Source: Choristoneura fumiferana (taxonomy: Eukaryota > Arthropoda > Insecta > Lepidoptera > Tortricidae). From it: a stretch of DNA of 64,000 nt. Of this stretch, positions 1-12,332 are shown one piece after another. The position numbers and the translations under genes were made by a program. The stretch covers positions 4,427,385 to 4,491,384 of the forward strand of contig NC_133481.1 of NCBI RefSeq assembly GCF_025370935.1. The letters run 5' to 3'. Numbering within the stretch: position 1 is the first letter of the stretch; each line of letters begins with the position of its first letter. The notes below the pieces were generated by a model. The model worked only from the letters and a program-made list of their open reading frames with translations, had not been told where the DNA came from and ran no database searches.

Positions 1-54
1 AAAACACAGTAAAAACGTAAATAGAAGAAGTTTTTCATAAGTTTACGGATATAA

Positions 55-265
55 ATAAATATCACAGGAGTCCCTAAGTAAGCAAAGCTAGTGATATGAG
101 TACTATGCTATAAATACACATACTTAAATAGATAGATACATATTTTAATACAAATTAAATACCCAAAACTCCAGAACAAACATTCGTATCTGCCCCGTCC
201 GGGATTAAACCCAGGACCTCAGCTTCGTAGTCAGGTTCTCTAACCACATTGAGCTAAGTATCCGG
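55..265 (-). mobile_element. tRNA-derived SINE (family with GGGTTTAATCCCGG box), copy 1
   Basis: ACAAACATTCGTATCTGCCC, GGATTAAACCCAGGACCTCA and GTAGTCAGGTTCTCTAACCA. Same arrangement at 46727-46948. Confidence 0.62.
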
Positions 266-380
266 TCATTATAGATGCAAAGTAAAGTAACATTAAATAG
301 TAAGTAATACAATAGTTATTTTATTGAGCTAAATCGTCCAAGACTCCAGTTATTAACTAAAAGTTAATATTTAACACTAA

Positions 381-734
381 TTAACATAACAAACGGAATA
401 TTCCAGAATTACTCACTACTTCACCGTCCACGGCTATTAAATATGTACTCAAAGTCTCAGAAACTACATATAAAACACTGAATACGAACCTGCCCGCTAA
501 CACTCCAAACGGATCCGAGGAAACCCCAAAAAGTTGCTTGTTGCTTAATCCAATTTCCACCCAATCTGTAGGTAAAATTCCTTTTAAATTGGTTCCACGC
601 CTTCGTGTGGATACATTTAACCTATATTTCCTTACGTTCACGTTTTTACACACGCGGGCAGACGTTAAATTAACGCATAATTCATTTAGGAATGCCAAAA
701 ATACGTTTTTAACTTGATTAAATAGAACCCTCAT
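381..734 (-). CDS. Unidentified 117-codon open frame
   Basis: Longest open frame in the first kilobase. Mixed composition with segments such as GTNLKGILPTDWVEIGLSNK. No domain recognised. It starts just inside a GGGTTCCG repeat fragment (740-800), so the ATG may come from a repeat. AATAAA-like sequence lies downstream near 320. Could be a chance ORF or a decayed exon. Confidence 0.15.
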   Translation of the reverse strand: MRVLFNQVKNVFLAFLNELCVNLTSARVCKNVNVRKYRLNVSTRRRGTNLKGILPTDWVEIGLSNKQLFGVSSDPFGVLAGRFVFSVLYVVSETLSTYLIAVDGEVVSNSGIFRLLC

Positions 735-1279
735 ATTTGCAATATTGTGTTACTTTTTAGGCTTCCGTATCCAAAATTGTAAAAATGGAACCCTTAAAGT
801 TTCGTCATGTCTGTCTGTGTGTGGAAATTTTGCTACTAGGAAATAACGATTTTAGGGAAATGATCTAACAAGCTCAGAATAAGAGGGCTTGGCTGTGTAG
901 TTCCTACGCCGGCCCAGTGTGGATTGGGAACTTCACATCATTAATTTCTTTGCAAGCCTGTACAGGTTTTCACAAATTTTAAATCTCAAATACCTACAAA
1001 TGATAAAAATAAAGTAAAATTCTAAATTAAGTGAGTCCCCATGCCCATATATGTATTAAATGTATTATTTTCGTTTTCGTTGTCTCTATAGCGTTTTAAC
1101 CCTAAACTTGGCAGCGTATCTAATAAGATACATAATTTTAGATCATCTTTTTGTATTTTTTTTAAGTTAATTTTGTTAGTTCTACAAGAATCCAACGAGG
1201 CTTGAATCCAGTGCACTCGTCTCAACTTGCCAAGTTTAGGGTTAATAGACAATCCTCGAATAAGGAATGATAATAGAGG

Positions 1280-1642
1280 TATACCGACTTACCGAGTGCA
1301 GCCTGTAATACGAGCAAAAAATTAAAACACGTCCTCGTCAAACTGAACAACATTAGTTCAGCGACTTTTAAAAATAATGGAATCTTTGAATTTTCCTTTT
1401 TTCATACAAATTAAATACTGCTATCAATGTACGCCATCCTAGAACCAAATTGACGTCGCCTGTCACGCTACAACATCAAGCATTTTGCTTTACATTGCTT
1501 CTTCGAATAAACTTAAAAGTGTAATAAAAATTAAAAAACGAATTATTTTTAAAAGTCGTTGAACTAATGTTGTTCAGTTTGAGGAGTATGATCTATGTTT
1601 TAATTATTTGCTCATATAACAGGCCACACCCGGTATGTACCG
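1280..1642. mobile_element. Inverted-repeat element of about 360 bp
   Basis: GAACAACATTAGTTCAGCGA with CTTTTAAAAATAA at the left pairs with TTATTTTTAAAAGTCGTTGA and ACTAATGTTGTTC at the right. The outer parts (TACCGAGTGCAGCCTGTAAT; AACAGGCCACACCCGGTA) also match. The 150-bp centre is unique. Confidence 0.6.
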
Positions 1643-1993
1643 CATATCAACAAATAGTTAATAGTCGGTCAAGCGTAAGTCGATCTTAGTACTTACCTAA
1701 GTACCTTACTTAACTTACTTTGTACCTAATTTATTTGTCAGCGGCTGCACTTTAACCCCCTTATTCATAAACGACAATCAAACCTATTTTAGTTAAAATG
1801 CCGCTAAAATTCGTTTGTCCTTATCTGTCACATCGACATTTGTATTTGTTAGAAAGGGACAAAGCATTTGTTAGTTAACATAGGCTGTTTGTTATTTTGA
1901 TTTAATGAAATTCTGTAGTGAGAGATTATATTTTTGCACTCCATGGTACGGGACTCTTTGAGCGCAAGTCGTCGCACTTGGCCGTTTAGCCAA

Positions 1994-2300
1994 TTATGAT
2001 TGGTTTTTTGGAGTCTTTTTGTATTTTTTATTTCAATTCCAAATTTGTTACTTTTACGGGTATCCCGTGAAACCATATCGAATATACAAACTGAGACATG
2101 GATGCACAGAAAAACCAGAAAAAGAGACCAGCACTGGGAATCGAACCCAGGTCCTCAGCATTCCGTGCTGCGTGTTATAACCCCTACACCACTACTGGAC
2201 AGGAATCTAGACACGATTTTTTCCTATGCATCTCAGGTTGCTTATTTCTACTTTGCTACTTAAGCAGCTGCACTAGCGACATCTATGTGGCGTCATCTAT
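1994..2300 (-). mobile_element. Dispersed repeat carrying an internal tRNA-like fold, copy 1
   Basis: On the minus strand a 71-nt tRNA-like unit at 2198-2128 (CCAGTAGTGGTGTAGGGGTT ... TTCGATTCCCAGTGCTGG) is preceded by about 100 bp (TAAGTAGCAAAGTAGAAATA) and followed by TCTCTTTTTCTGGTTTTTCT and ATACCCGTAAAAGTAACA. The same order occurs at 29725-29960. Confidence 0.7.
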
Positions 2301-2370
2301 TTTGACGTTTAGCCAATCCCATCGAGCCCAAATTCTGGATGACGAAATGTCGCGAGTGAAAGCCCGTTAA

Positions 2371-3741
2371 CATCGTCGATGTCCAAAAATGAAACTAAAA
2401 GCGAGCCTTCAGACTTAACATGATTTATTCGATTTGAGTGGATGGAGCTACGGATCAAAGACTAAAGCACCCTCTTTCACCCTTACTCAAAATGTTACGC
2501 AGGTCGACCTGTATTATTAATGATGAATAATAGCCGGTCGGGTCTTCCAGTTGAAAATCCGATTTTGTAAAAACTAACGTTATTTTCCGTTTTAGCGTTA
2601 TCGAATCAAACGTTTCTACTTACAGAATAAAGTCTTTGGATACGGAACTAGATGATTATCTTTAAACTTTTTTATATTTAGAAACTCATTTAAAAGCTAT
2701 AATTGAAACTTACCCGCTTTGCTCCCCGTACATAACCTCCTTACATAACCAGCATTGGTAAAGGCCATATTATTTCCTAAATAAATTAGGTCCTGGTGCT
2801 TCGCTGGTCGCTGCCGTGACGCGCTCGCTATACTCGCTCGGCGTTGTACCTAATTTTCCGGTACCAAAATTGACGGTAAAAATTACCAATTACATTATAA
2901 AAATCTAATTTAAATAAATTGGAGATATTTGGTCCTTTACAAACGTGATTGTTTTGCCGTTTTTTGCTTGATATTAATAACGGCTACAGGTAGATGCTTT
3001 AAATATTCACAGAATCCTTAGTTGTATAATAACTTTAAAAATGAATAATTAACTTAAAATAAAATACTTAAATATTTAAGGGGACTCCCATACAACAAAC
3101 TAGATTTTTTTTGCCGTTTTTTTGCTAATGTCTAATGTTGTATAGGTAATTTATGGTACGGACCCCTCCTTCGTGCGCGAGTCCGACTCGCACTTGGCCG
3201 ATTTTTAATTTATTTTTTTTGAATAAAATTCAAATGGCCATGATTATCTTTACTAGTTTAAAGTATTATAGTTAGGTTATTTTTATGATAGTTTTTATAA
3301 ACAAAATTTATTTTATTTAAATACTTGAAGGTACTGTACGCTGTATATTGTATTGTATAGGTATATTTTTACCCGACTGCTCGAAGGAGGTGGTTATGTT
3401 TTTCGAGCGTATGTATGTATGTATATATGTGGGTGTGAATGTCCATTACTTTGGTCCTCGCTGCATCCTAAATGGCTGGACGGATTTTAAATATTATAAA
3501 GTATCATTGGATTCGTCATAATTATTGGAGTGACATAGGGTATATTATTTCAATATGGCGTCTGCGAAAAAAAATTGGCGGAGGAATAAAAACTATTTTG
3601 TATTGTAAAAATAAAGGTATCAAATGAAAGCTAATAATTATCCCATTATAAGTAAATATCGTTTATAATACCTACTTTTAATGTACCATTTTCACAGAAA
3701 TATCGAAAAAGTATACCTAAAATAAAACATTACATTTAAAA
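2371..3741. other. No gene seen; repeat fragments
   Basis: Contains fragments of the AAGTGCGAGTCGGACTCGCG family (near 3170-3205, inverted), a recurring TTTTTTGCCGTTTTTTTGCT word (2950 and 3105), and CCCGACTGCTCGAAGGAGGT at 3372 that may start the compound element ending at 3952. Confidence 0.5.
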
Positions 3742-3952
3742 AATTAAAAAACCCGACTGCCTGAACTGAAACTGAAACTGAAAGGAAGAAAATAAGTCAA
3801 GTAGCTAATTTAAAGTTCACCAGTCGGGACCCATTCAAATTGTGACCAGCTCAAAAATTCTTCGTAATGGGTCCCGACTGTTCAACTTTAAATTAGCTAC
3901 TGGACATAGTCCTAGACCACGACTTATTTTCTTCCAGTCGGGTTTTTGTTTT
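3742..3952. mobile_element. Inverted-repeat element with CCCGACTG ends
   Basis: AAAACCCGACTGCCTGAACT at the left and TTCCAGTCGGGTTTTTG at the right. Inner arms: AGTAGCTAATTTAAAGTT and AACTTTAAATTAGCTACT; GGGACCCATT and AATGGGTCCC. The same CCCGACTG end opens 3370, so the whole of 3370-3952 may be one compound element. Confidence 0.6.
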
Positions 3953-5630
3953 TTTTTTTTAATTTAATTTGTAAATGTAATTTTTAATATGTACTTTTTG
4001 CTGACTGTTTTTTGACCTCACACACACAACTTTCAAACTATTACTTATTACGGACTACCTAACTAGGTATATACAAACGTTGCAAATACGAGCTTTTATT
4101 GTAGAAAAAAACAGCGCGTTTGAAAAAAGTTTATTCATTGCTTGGGCAAACATAGTGTTACTATATATTGGTCTGTTTGATTTTGTGAGAAAAAAAAAGG
4201 GGGAAAAATTAATTTTAGTCCTCGGTAAAGTTTTTTCCAATCATGTTGTTTTACGTAAAAAATAAATTGCGTCGACGTAGTGCAATAGTCGTTTAACGAA
4301 CTAACGTGTTTCAACGTTCACTTTTGTTATAGTGACACTTCAATTATTATTTAGTAATCAAAATGCTGTAATTGCATTTCCATAATTCGCTAAAAAATAC
4401 AATAGTGCATTGCTTTCTTGTTAATTTACAAACCCGAAACAAGAAGTAATATTGCCACTGCGTGCTTTTAATAAATTAACTGTCGACTTAAAAATATTAG
4501 AAGTTAACAAATTTAAAAATACCCGTAATAATGGTTAATTAACAAATATTTTTATAATATTTTTTTTTTTTCTTTAACTAATGTATAAAATTTACTTATA
4601 AATCAATCAAAATAGAATTTCATTATTCACACTACTGTAAACTTCAAGTTTCAAGTAAACTTAAACAGAAACTCAGCGGGAGTAGCGACTGTAAATAGAT
4701 GGCAGAGATTGCTTACCATCAGAAAGCTTGTTTATCTATTGTCTAATCTCTCTCTCTTTTTGACCAATCTAAGTCTGACTACTAAGCACATTCCTCTTCT
4801 ATCACACTGTCAAAAAAAACCCTGGGGTATAGGTAGCAGCGGGCTGTTTTCCGCAACTCGACAACTTAGTGCGTTTATTTTACGTGATTAGCTATAAGAA
4901 CTATTCATGCCAGCCTAGATTCCGCTGGAAGCCTAGCAGACCCTTCACGTTAACTGTCGACTTCCTGGAGTGACCCCGGTGACCCGAGGGGTAGTGCTCC
5001 TCAACCCCATACTGGAGTGTATCACCATTCCAGCGATCAATGCGAAATGATACTGAAAAACCTTGTTCCCACTCTTTCCCCTAAAGCAAAACTAGGTACA
5101 TATAGATATCGCACCGCACGAGCTGAAGTGTTTCAGATCGGTTGCTGCAATTCAGGTCGAACAATCAATAACTAGCAGTCGTAACCTTTATTCGTTTTGT
5201 AAGGAAAAATATTACAAACATAACATTTCCATTCGGCACACGCATCTAAGGACGTGCCCCGAGTGCCGATACTTGAAACAATGCCAAGTTTGACATGGAT
5301 AAATCAAACTGTATCCGATACCTTAAACGGTCAAAATGTTGGTTTTGTCTTGTATAAACAGGCGGCTCGTAATTTTAAATGACACATTGACATTTTTAAC
5401 CACACACGCAAAACGGTGTTACTCGTATAAATTTGACGTCTATGTCTATTTATCTGTCTGATTGTCTGTGGCATCGTAGTTCTCAAACTAATGGATCGAT
5501 TTCGATGCTGTTTTCTATACGTGAAAGCGAGTTTTTTTGCAGTGGTTCTTAGCTATGTATCGTCAAAATGGGTCAGCCGTTTTTGAGATATTGAGCTTTG
5601 AAATGACAATGTCGGTGGTGTTTCAACTTT
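3953..5630. other. No gene seen; mostly unique AT-rich sequence
   Basis: Short open frames (near 4055-4265 and 4709-4891) are low in complexity and overlap on both strands. No family match was recognised. Confidence 0.45.
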
Positions 5631-5631
5631 T

Positions 5632-5775
5632 CTTAGTATATCGACTACCTTGGTATATGGAACCCTAGTGCGTCCTTTTCTTAGTATATCGTCTACCTTG
5701 GTATATGGAACCCTAGTGCGTCCCTTCCTTATTATATCGACTATCTTGGTATATGGATCCCTAGCGTGTCCCTTT
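5632..5775 (+). repeat. 48-bp minisatellite, three copies
   Basis: CTTAGTATATCGACTACCTT begins at 5632 and recurs at 5680 and 5728. The third copy is more diverged. Confidence 0.85.
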
Positions 5776-5807
5776 TTGGCACCTTTGGTGTCATTTTTTT
5801 TTTTTAT

Positions 5808-5985
5808 TCTACTGGATGGCAAACGAATAAGTGGGTCTCCTGGTGGTAAGAGATCACCACCGCCCATAGACACCTGCAACACCAGGGGGATTGCAGATAC
5901 GTTGCCAACCTAGAGGCCTAAGATGGGCTGTCTTGCTCTCCACGCCGAAACACAACAGTGCAAGCAGTGCAAGCAGTGTATCTTG
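5808..5985 (+). repeat. Dispersed repeat (TGGTAAGAGATCACCACCGC family), copy 1
   Basis: TGGGTCTCCTGGTGGTAAGA, ACACCTGCAACACCAGGGGG, CAACCTAGAGGCCTAAGATG and TCCACGCCGAAACACAACAG. Also at 61180-61375 and, inverted, 7840-7995. Confidence 0.6.
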
Positions 5986-6149
5986 GGACGTGCATATATA
6001 ACTATATCGACAAACATGTAGTGATGACCAACATAGATAGGCGCCTTTGTGGTTCCAATTTGCAGTAGGTTAAAGTTTGTATTGAACAAGTTTAAGCCTA
6101 TCGAGGTTGAGGTTTGAGGTTTCAGATTAAAATAAAGCAAGCTTTTGAT

Positions 6150-6278
6150 TTAACGCGCGGTGCCACCGACGCACATGTGCGTTCAAAATGTATGAATAAT
6201 TATGACAGCGGCACTGGGGGGGGGGAAGTTCCAAAAACGCATATATGCGTCGATGTATTGAATGCGTTAACTTGCAAC
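6150..6278. repeat. Degraded copy of the GCCGGCA-type element
   Basis: GGTGCCACCGACGCACATGT, TATGACAGCGGCACTGGGGG and AACGCATATATGCGTCGATG parallel 41990-42110. Confidence 0.5.
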
Positions 6279-7215
6279 GTTAGTAATGTAAGTTGTGGTT
6301 TAACAATTTGTAAACTATTTTTGAGCCATAAATTGGTTCAGCGGTTTGAGCATGAGGAGGTAACAGAGAGACAGAAAGAATTAATTTATGTTTAATTCCG
6401 AACAATTTAAATAAGCCATGTTATTTCTTTATAGTATTTTTTATTAATATCGCAAAACTTGAATAACTGAATTGAAATAAGTTACAAGTTCAGTAATAAG
6501 CTGAAAATACAATTCGGTAACTTAAATCAAGTTCGTAGCATCCGCTACGAGCGCTACGCTACGAACTTTTGTGCAAGTGCTACGGTGTGCTACGTCGTAG
6601 ACGATACGCGTAACAAAAATGGTTTATGAAAGAGGTACCTATACTAGTAATTATTTATTACATTTTGGAAAAATATTACATCATATTTAAACACATGTCA
6701 GGTAATTAAAAGAAATTCGCAAAAGTATCGTCTAGTGTATAAAAATAAAATAATAATAAGTAATCCACTGATACTTAATGTGAGAACGTTCTACGGTGAG
6801 TAAAGAATCCTTTTCAACCACTTCCTAGTAAAGCAGTCACCAAAAAAGCTTGAATTTATAAAAAAAAATATTTTTTAACAACTTATCTTTTCTCATCTCA
6901 CAGTTATCTTTATAACATTTATACCTAAACTTTAAGTATAAAGTTCACTGTCCAATAAAGCGTCGCGCCACATACGGCCACGAAGCAAGTCACTTAACGT
7001 AATATGCCGTAAGTACGTAGTTACGTGACGTCACGACGGCACGGACACGTGCTCAAGATATTAAAAAACAGTCCAAGTGTGAGTCACGCACGATTTAAAA
7101 GAAAAAGAGAGAAGAGAAATACATTTTCTCAAAAATATCCGTAAAAGTTGACATTATTCTTTACATATCAGAAGGTGAAGTGCATAGTTTATGGTCAGCG
7201 AAAAATTAAAAAGTT

Positions 7216-7272
7216 AAAACGATTGCAGGCGCGCTAGCTCGACAATAATGAATTAGCGCGCCTGCAATCAGT
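7216..7272. repeat. Perfect short hairpin
   Basis: GATTGCAGGCGCGCTA and TAGCGCGCCTGCAATC around GCTCGACAATAATGAAT: arms of 16 bp or slightly longer. Confidence 0.7.
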
Positions 7273-7424
7273 CGCATTTTTTTTTTAAGTTAAAAAGGCC
7301 ATGGAAATGTTGGCACAAGTAAGTCGTATACAGCCAAGTCTAATGGCCGGTATCAGATATTTTGTTGGAACTCCGGACTTTTTCCATTGGGTCTGAAATA
7401 GCTTGTGGTGTTTTCGGTGGAAAA

Positions 7425-7680
7425 ATACACCTGCAGTTTATTTTTAATGAAAAATGGCGGGAAAGCATAAGAAAAATATTGGAATAAAATTAAATTTTAC
7501 AATATATTTTGAGAAAAAGTTTATTCTATTTCAGAATTATTCACCATTTTTGAGAAAAGCTTTATATTAGTCTCGGCTGGAATAGCAATTGCTGGCTTCG
7601 TATTAGTTAAACGGACTCGCAAGCTCGTCCGTTTAATACTCATACTCAGCCAGCAATTGCCTACTTCCAGGCCACGACAA
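7425..7680. repeat. Dispersed repeat with hairpin end, copy 1
   Basis: CCTGCAGTTTATTTTTAATG, GGCGGGAAAGCATAA, AAAGCTTTATATTAGTCTCG and CAATTGCTGGCTTCGTATTA. Its right part is a hairpin around AAACGGACTCGCAAGCTCGT. The same sequence is inverted at 52345-52568. Confidence 0.6.
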
Positions 7681-7839
7681 TAATCTACTATTATTCACAA
7701 CACAAGACACAACAATATTATTGAGTATAAAAAGACAACACGAAGGATATGCGAAGAAACCATTAAAGTAGCTTTATCTTTTTGTTTTTACAGTAAAATT
7801 ACAACTAAACATGAAGTGACCTTGTGCACCATCTTGCTC

Positions 7840-7995
7840 GCTAATCCTGCCGTAAAGCAGCAGTGCTTGCACTGTTGTGTTTCGGCGTGGACAGTAAGAC
7901 AGCCGGTGAAATTACTGGCACTTGAGGTATCCCATCTGAGGCCTCTAGGTTGGCAACGCATCTGCAATACCCCTGCGGTGGAAGCATTTTACACT
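7840..7995 (-). repeat. Dispersed repeat of the same family, copy 2
   Basis: CTCGCTAATCCTGCCGTAAA, TTGTGTTTCGGCGTGGACAG and GAGGCCTCTAGGTTGGCAAC. Confidence 0.6.
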
Positions 7996-8067
7996 TTCAA
8001 TGAACGTAGATAGGTACAGTTTATATTGAATTATGATCGAAAGAGATCACATCTCCTATTTTAAGAT

Positions 8068-8170
8068 GTTAAGGGTTTGTTTCACCACTCATTGATAACT
8101 TTTATGCGACAGAGAAATGTGATGCCGTGTCTGTTTGTTTTGTCCGTATAAACAAAGACGGTATAACATA
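8068..8170. mobile_element. Diverged half of the Harbinger-like MITE family
   Basis: GGGTTTGTTTCACCACTCAT after TTAA, then ATGTGATGCCGTGTCTG and AACAAAGACGGTAT. The far arm is not recognisable. Confidence 0.5.
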
Positions 8171-8192
8171 TATCTGCACTTTATATGCTGAA

Positions 8193-8345
8193 GCAGCGTT
8201 TCCACCAATAATGTGCGAAGATGTGTTTTTCATTAACCAATAGAAACGCTTAGTTTTACACATCCTCGCACAACACATCTCTGGTGGAAACAGCTGAGCG
8301 GAGCGAGGCGACGTAAATGAAACTCTGGTAGAAACGCTGTTTAAT
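8193..8345. mobile_element. GCGTTTCCACCA-family MITE, copy 1
   Basis: AGCAGCGTTTCCACCAATAA at the left, TCTGGTAGAAACGCTG at the right, with CATCTCTGGTGGAAACAGCT inside. The same pattern recurs at 11357-11575, 43712-43893 and 57855-57912. Confidence 0.65.
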
Positions 8346-10394
8346 ACTCAATAGATGACTCAATGCTGTCACCTCTATAGCTAATTACATTAAACACGAC
8401 AATTATTGGGACAGTGACCAGCACTCGGACGTCTACGTTACTTTCAAAGTCCACAAAGCTGATAAAAACCTCATTCCTACTTATTCACTGCTAAATTGAA
8501 CAGAAAACATCTCGGAAAGATATTCAATATTACATTACAAATATGCACGTAGTGCGTACACAAGTGTGCTTGAGATACCAATATTCGAGTGTGCTATGAA
8601 TAACAACTCACTTTTCCGGGAGAAAGGGACACCCTATTCACACAGTAATGTGATAGGCAGAGAGAGCATGTTAAGTTTTCGCTTTAAAACATATCTGCAT
8701 TTTTAGGGGTGCGCAAGGCGAGTTTCATAATGGAAATACTTTACGTGATATAGTATGGAGCATATAACAAACAGAGTGAAAATGATAAAACCTTTTTCAT
8801 GACACGATCCCTTTAGTATGAATAAATATTTCGCAACAAACTGTCTTTTTTCATGTACTCGTACTTTATTTTGTGACAAATATAATTATTTAACGCATTT
8901 ACTTAATAAATATAAATAATTTTTTTAACTTTTTTTACTGAAGTAGTGTTCCCAGCATCTAATAGGGGCTCCGCGACCCCTCTAAAGAGGCTTCGCGACC
9001 CCCTTTTGGGTCGCGATCCACAGGTTGAAAAACATTGCTTTATTTGAATAAAAACACTCTAATTTCAAAATGATATCTTTGGCAGATTAATTTTACTTCA
9101 TTTTATGCACAAAGATTCCACTCTGGTACGCGTTTCAGTTTCCTCGACTACACTACTCTATTTGGTTTATTCTTGGTTTATATCTAGAAGAAACCTTTCC
9201 CACTTTTCTGTAAGTCTTCAACAAATATTTAGTAATCGTATTTACCTTATATTTTAGACACCTATATCTTTTTTTTTACATATAACTGACCGTCATTGAC
9301 CCCTATCCCACCTGATGTTAAGTGCAGATGAGGCCAAAGGTGTATCGCACTGGTTCAGTAACAGCCTATTCAATCTAGCCTAGAAGAGCCCTATACCTTC
9401 CGCCGCCTAACTTTGCCTAAAAGTTCATTGCCCCGACTAGTACCACAAAAACTATAAAGGTATAATTCCAAATAATTGAATAGGCACTATACCGTTAAGC
9501 GATTCGAACACAATCCGGGAGTAACGTAAAGACGTCGCATAAAAAATGTATCTCAAAAATGCGTCATAATTGAGTATTAAGTAATGAACTTTTAGGCAGA
9601 TTTATATGGCGCGTGGTATAGATTGTATTTATCCGGAAATACAGACGACGGGAGTGAATCCCATTCCTTAAGTTCGCATTATGAAAGATCTGTCGGCAAC
9701 TCCTCGCTTTAAATGTCACTGTATTTCCAGGTCATTGCCCTTTATACTTTATGTTTTTGGATCAATTACCAACTGCTTTGACAATTTTACGTTTAACTAT
9801 TTGTGTAGGTAGGTGTTTCCCTTATTAAGGTCCACTCACTATATCGTACCATACCGCATGACCGTTATAAGAACGTATTAGGCACGAAATGTACCGCGAC
9901 ACGGACTACAACATGTCAACGGCGTGTCATAGGTACCTACCCGTAAAAAGCGTATATCAGCACCGTTTTTGATGCTCCGTGCATGGCAAGCGACAGCGAA
10001 CGGTTGGTTAAGAAACGGGCACTTTCTCATACTTTTCAATACAAACAGTATATTATTGTCTGACACGATCCTATTACGGTCATACAGTGTGGAGGGTAGA
10101 GAGACCTTTAATAGTTCTGTGGTAACAACGGGGTAACAACCCGATGTTTTTGAACTTTAGGAATGAATTTGTACTTATAAAGAAGCAATTTTTTTTACGT
10201 GATGACCAGAGCCCTTACTTTTGGTTCCGATGACATCAAATTGACGCCACGCTGCATATAGGATGATTCCAATTATTGTTTCATCATAATTAATAATTTG
10301 CCAACCTGTCAAATAATCAGTACAGGACGTCTTTACGGACGGTCGAATTTTACTAAATCCCGGAATTTCAATTCAACTTGTATCTAATGACTTA
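8346..10394. other. No gene seen; one dispersed repeat
   Basis: 9285-9430 carries ACCCCTATCCCACCTGATGT and GCAGATGAGGCCAAAGG, shared with 39736-39790. 8968-9018 holds reiterated CTTCGCGACCCC. Otherwise unique. Confidence 0.45.
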
Positions 10395-10483
10395 CGCGTT
10401 TTATCCTGGAAAATTGCATATTTAGTTCCCGCGGGATAGCGATAAACGAATTCGGCGCAGACGGAGTCGCGGGTAACGGCTAG
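10395..10483 (+). repeat. Helitron-like 3' fragment
   Basis: GTTCCCGCGGGATAGCGATA ... GGGTAACGGCTAG|T. The 5' part is missing. Confidence 0.5.
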
Positions 10484-11039
10484 TACTGTATAAAAGCTTT
10501 GTGGCTAAGCAGGCAGCATAGACAACTTAGTTTTGTCTGCTCTAGTTACTTGCGTCATACAAACTTGGCTTGAAATCTGGCACGGAAGCCCCGACAATGG
10601 AGCACACGATCGGTGATATGGCCTCGTTGCCATTGTCATATTAGTGTTTGCTGTTAACCTTTATCGTACACTGAGACAGTACAATCTAATGTGAATCAGG
10701 TGATCTATGGCCTTATTTACTGTCTAACACACTTGTAATCACAATCGTTTCTACCACTTCTTTCTGTCACACGTATAAAACAAGGATAGAAAGATATGGT
10801 GAAAGCAATGGCGAACGTTAGCGCTTTAGACAATACGGCCTCTGAGCTTTTGATTGATATGAGTTGGCACCATCGACGACACGCGTTTTCCAAAAAAGTC
10901 AAAGTGATGATAAATAAATATCAGGGGACACTTGGCACCTATGAATATCCAATAAGCAAAATTTAAGCAGTGGTGTGTTGTTTAAGATAGTTATTGACGC
11001 TGTCTACAAATGCAGACGAAAGAAATAGGATACAGACCA

Positions 11040-11260
11040 GGGAAATAGGATATTCGATACTTACTCTATACTTCGATATTTTGGACTTCGATATTTATAT
11101 CTTTCGATGTCACTTTTGTACATAAATATATTTTCGATATATTGGACGTAGGTTATCTAACCATACGACAATATAAACTTTCGATTATTTAATTTTCGAT
11201 GTTTTTAACATTGACATTTTACCCGTAGGTATTTTAACTTTCGATATTCAAATATGTAAC
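11040..11260. repeat. Cluster of TTCGATATT words
   Basis: About ten occurrences of TTCGAT(A/G)T-like words, mostly on one strand, spaced 15-40 bp apart in AT-rich sequence. Probably the interior of an old DNA element. Confidence 0.5.
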
Positions 11261-11356
11261 CAAAAATTCGGATCAAATTTCATGTTCCTAGGATAACCAA
11301 AATTACCTTATACTAGGTTTTTTAGTTACGACAATTTGAAGAGAATAGCCTTTTTA

Positions 11357-11575
11357 AGGCTGCATTTCCACCAGAGATGTGCGAGAATTTGTTGCGAGGA
11401 ATGTGCTTATCATGAATAGAATAGAAACGCCTCATTTACCTATCCTCGCACAGCACGTCTCTGGTGGAAACAGCTGAGCGGAGCAAGGCGAGGTAAATGA
11501 AGCTTCCTATTGGTTCATGAAAAGCACATTCCTAGCAACACATCCTCGCACATCTCTGGTTGAAACGCATCTTTA
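11357..11575. mobile_element. GCGTTTCCACCA-family MITE, copy 2
   Basis: GCTGCATTTCCACCAGAGAT at the left, CTCTGGTTGAAACGCATC at the right. The central CTGGTGGAAACAGCTGAGCG block is shared with copy 1. Confidence 0.65.
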
Positions 11576-12245
11576 ACCTGTATCCTTCGGTTGCCTTATC
11601 CTAGAACTTTGATATTTCCCTGCTTCAAGGGATTACGTTCTTCGTCTTGACTGATGGACAGGCAGAGAGACAGACAGAGAGCAAAGTAATCCTACACGTG
11701 TTCAATTTTATCCTTTCTACGTATGGAACCCTAAAAAACAGCTTTAACTGACCAAGTCATTATCCCTTCAACAAATAGTTAAGCCGGATCACGTTACGTA
11801 AAATACGGGTAATATACAGTTAAACCTTTGCACGTTAGCAACGTTTGAACGGAACACGTTAAATTAACCTTTTACGAAAAGAACTGCTGCCAATGAGACC
11901 GCGGTTATATAGTTAATCTCAAGATCATAGAGACAAGCATTATCACTAGATGGCGTTAGGCGACAAAAAATCAAAAAGTAAAAAAGTTACTGTTTCGAGA
12001 ACACATTGGAGAATTTCGCCGTGAAATTAAAGCTCAGAGAAGATGCAGGATGCAGGGATACATCATACGTCTCGGAGTGACGAAGAGCCGGGTCCGATTC
12101 CCGGTTGCAGCATTTCCGGGGAACAAAACTGGGGTTTTCTAAATATGCGCCGAAAATACTTTGCATAAATTAATCATTTCTCAACCGTTTCTTATGGATG
12201 ACTTTTTTTTGAAACTATAATTATTTACTTCACGATTATTATAAA

Positions 12246-12266
12246 ACTAACCTAACCTAACCTAAC
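12246..12266 (+). repeat. Short (CCTAA)n tract
   Basis: CTAACCTAACCTAACCTAAC matches the insect telomere unit TTAGG on the other strand. Similar shorter tracts lie at 39683 and 49535-49551. Too short to call a telomere insertion. Confidence 0.6.
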
Positions 12267-12332
12267 TTATAGCATTATTCAGGATAGTCGTGAAACACAA
12301 CCTAAAAAGCTTCAGAAAAAAAAACCTGCCAA

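Noticed and set aside
2000..2370. Overlapping plus-strand frames of 87 and 90 codons
   Set aside because: They cross the tRNA-bearing repeat, and the peptides (including GIEPRSSAFRAACYNPYTT) recur at 29711-30169 as read-through of the same repeat.
5553..5913. Frames with internal repeats on both strands (RTRVPYTK; YGTLVRPFL)
   Set aside because: Produced by the 48-bp minisatellite, which keeps frame on either strand.
12246..12266. Interstitial telomere or telomere-specific retroelement insertion
   Set aside because: Only about four CCTAA units and no SART/TRAS-like sequence next to it.
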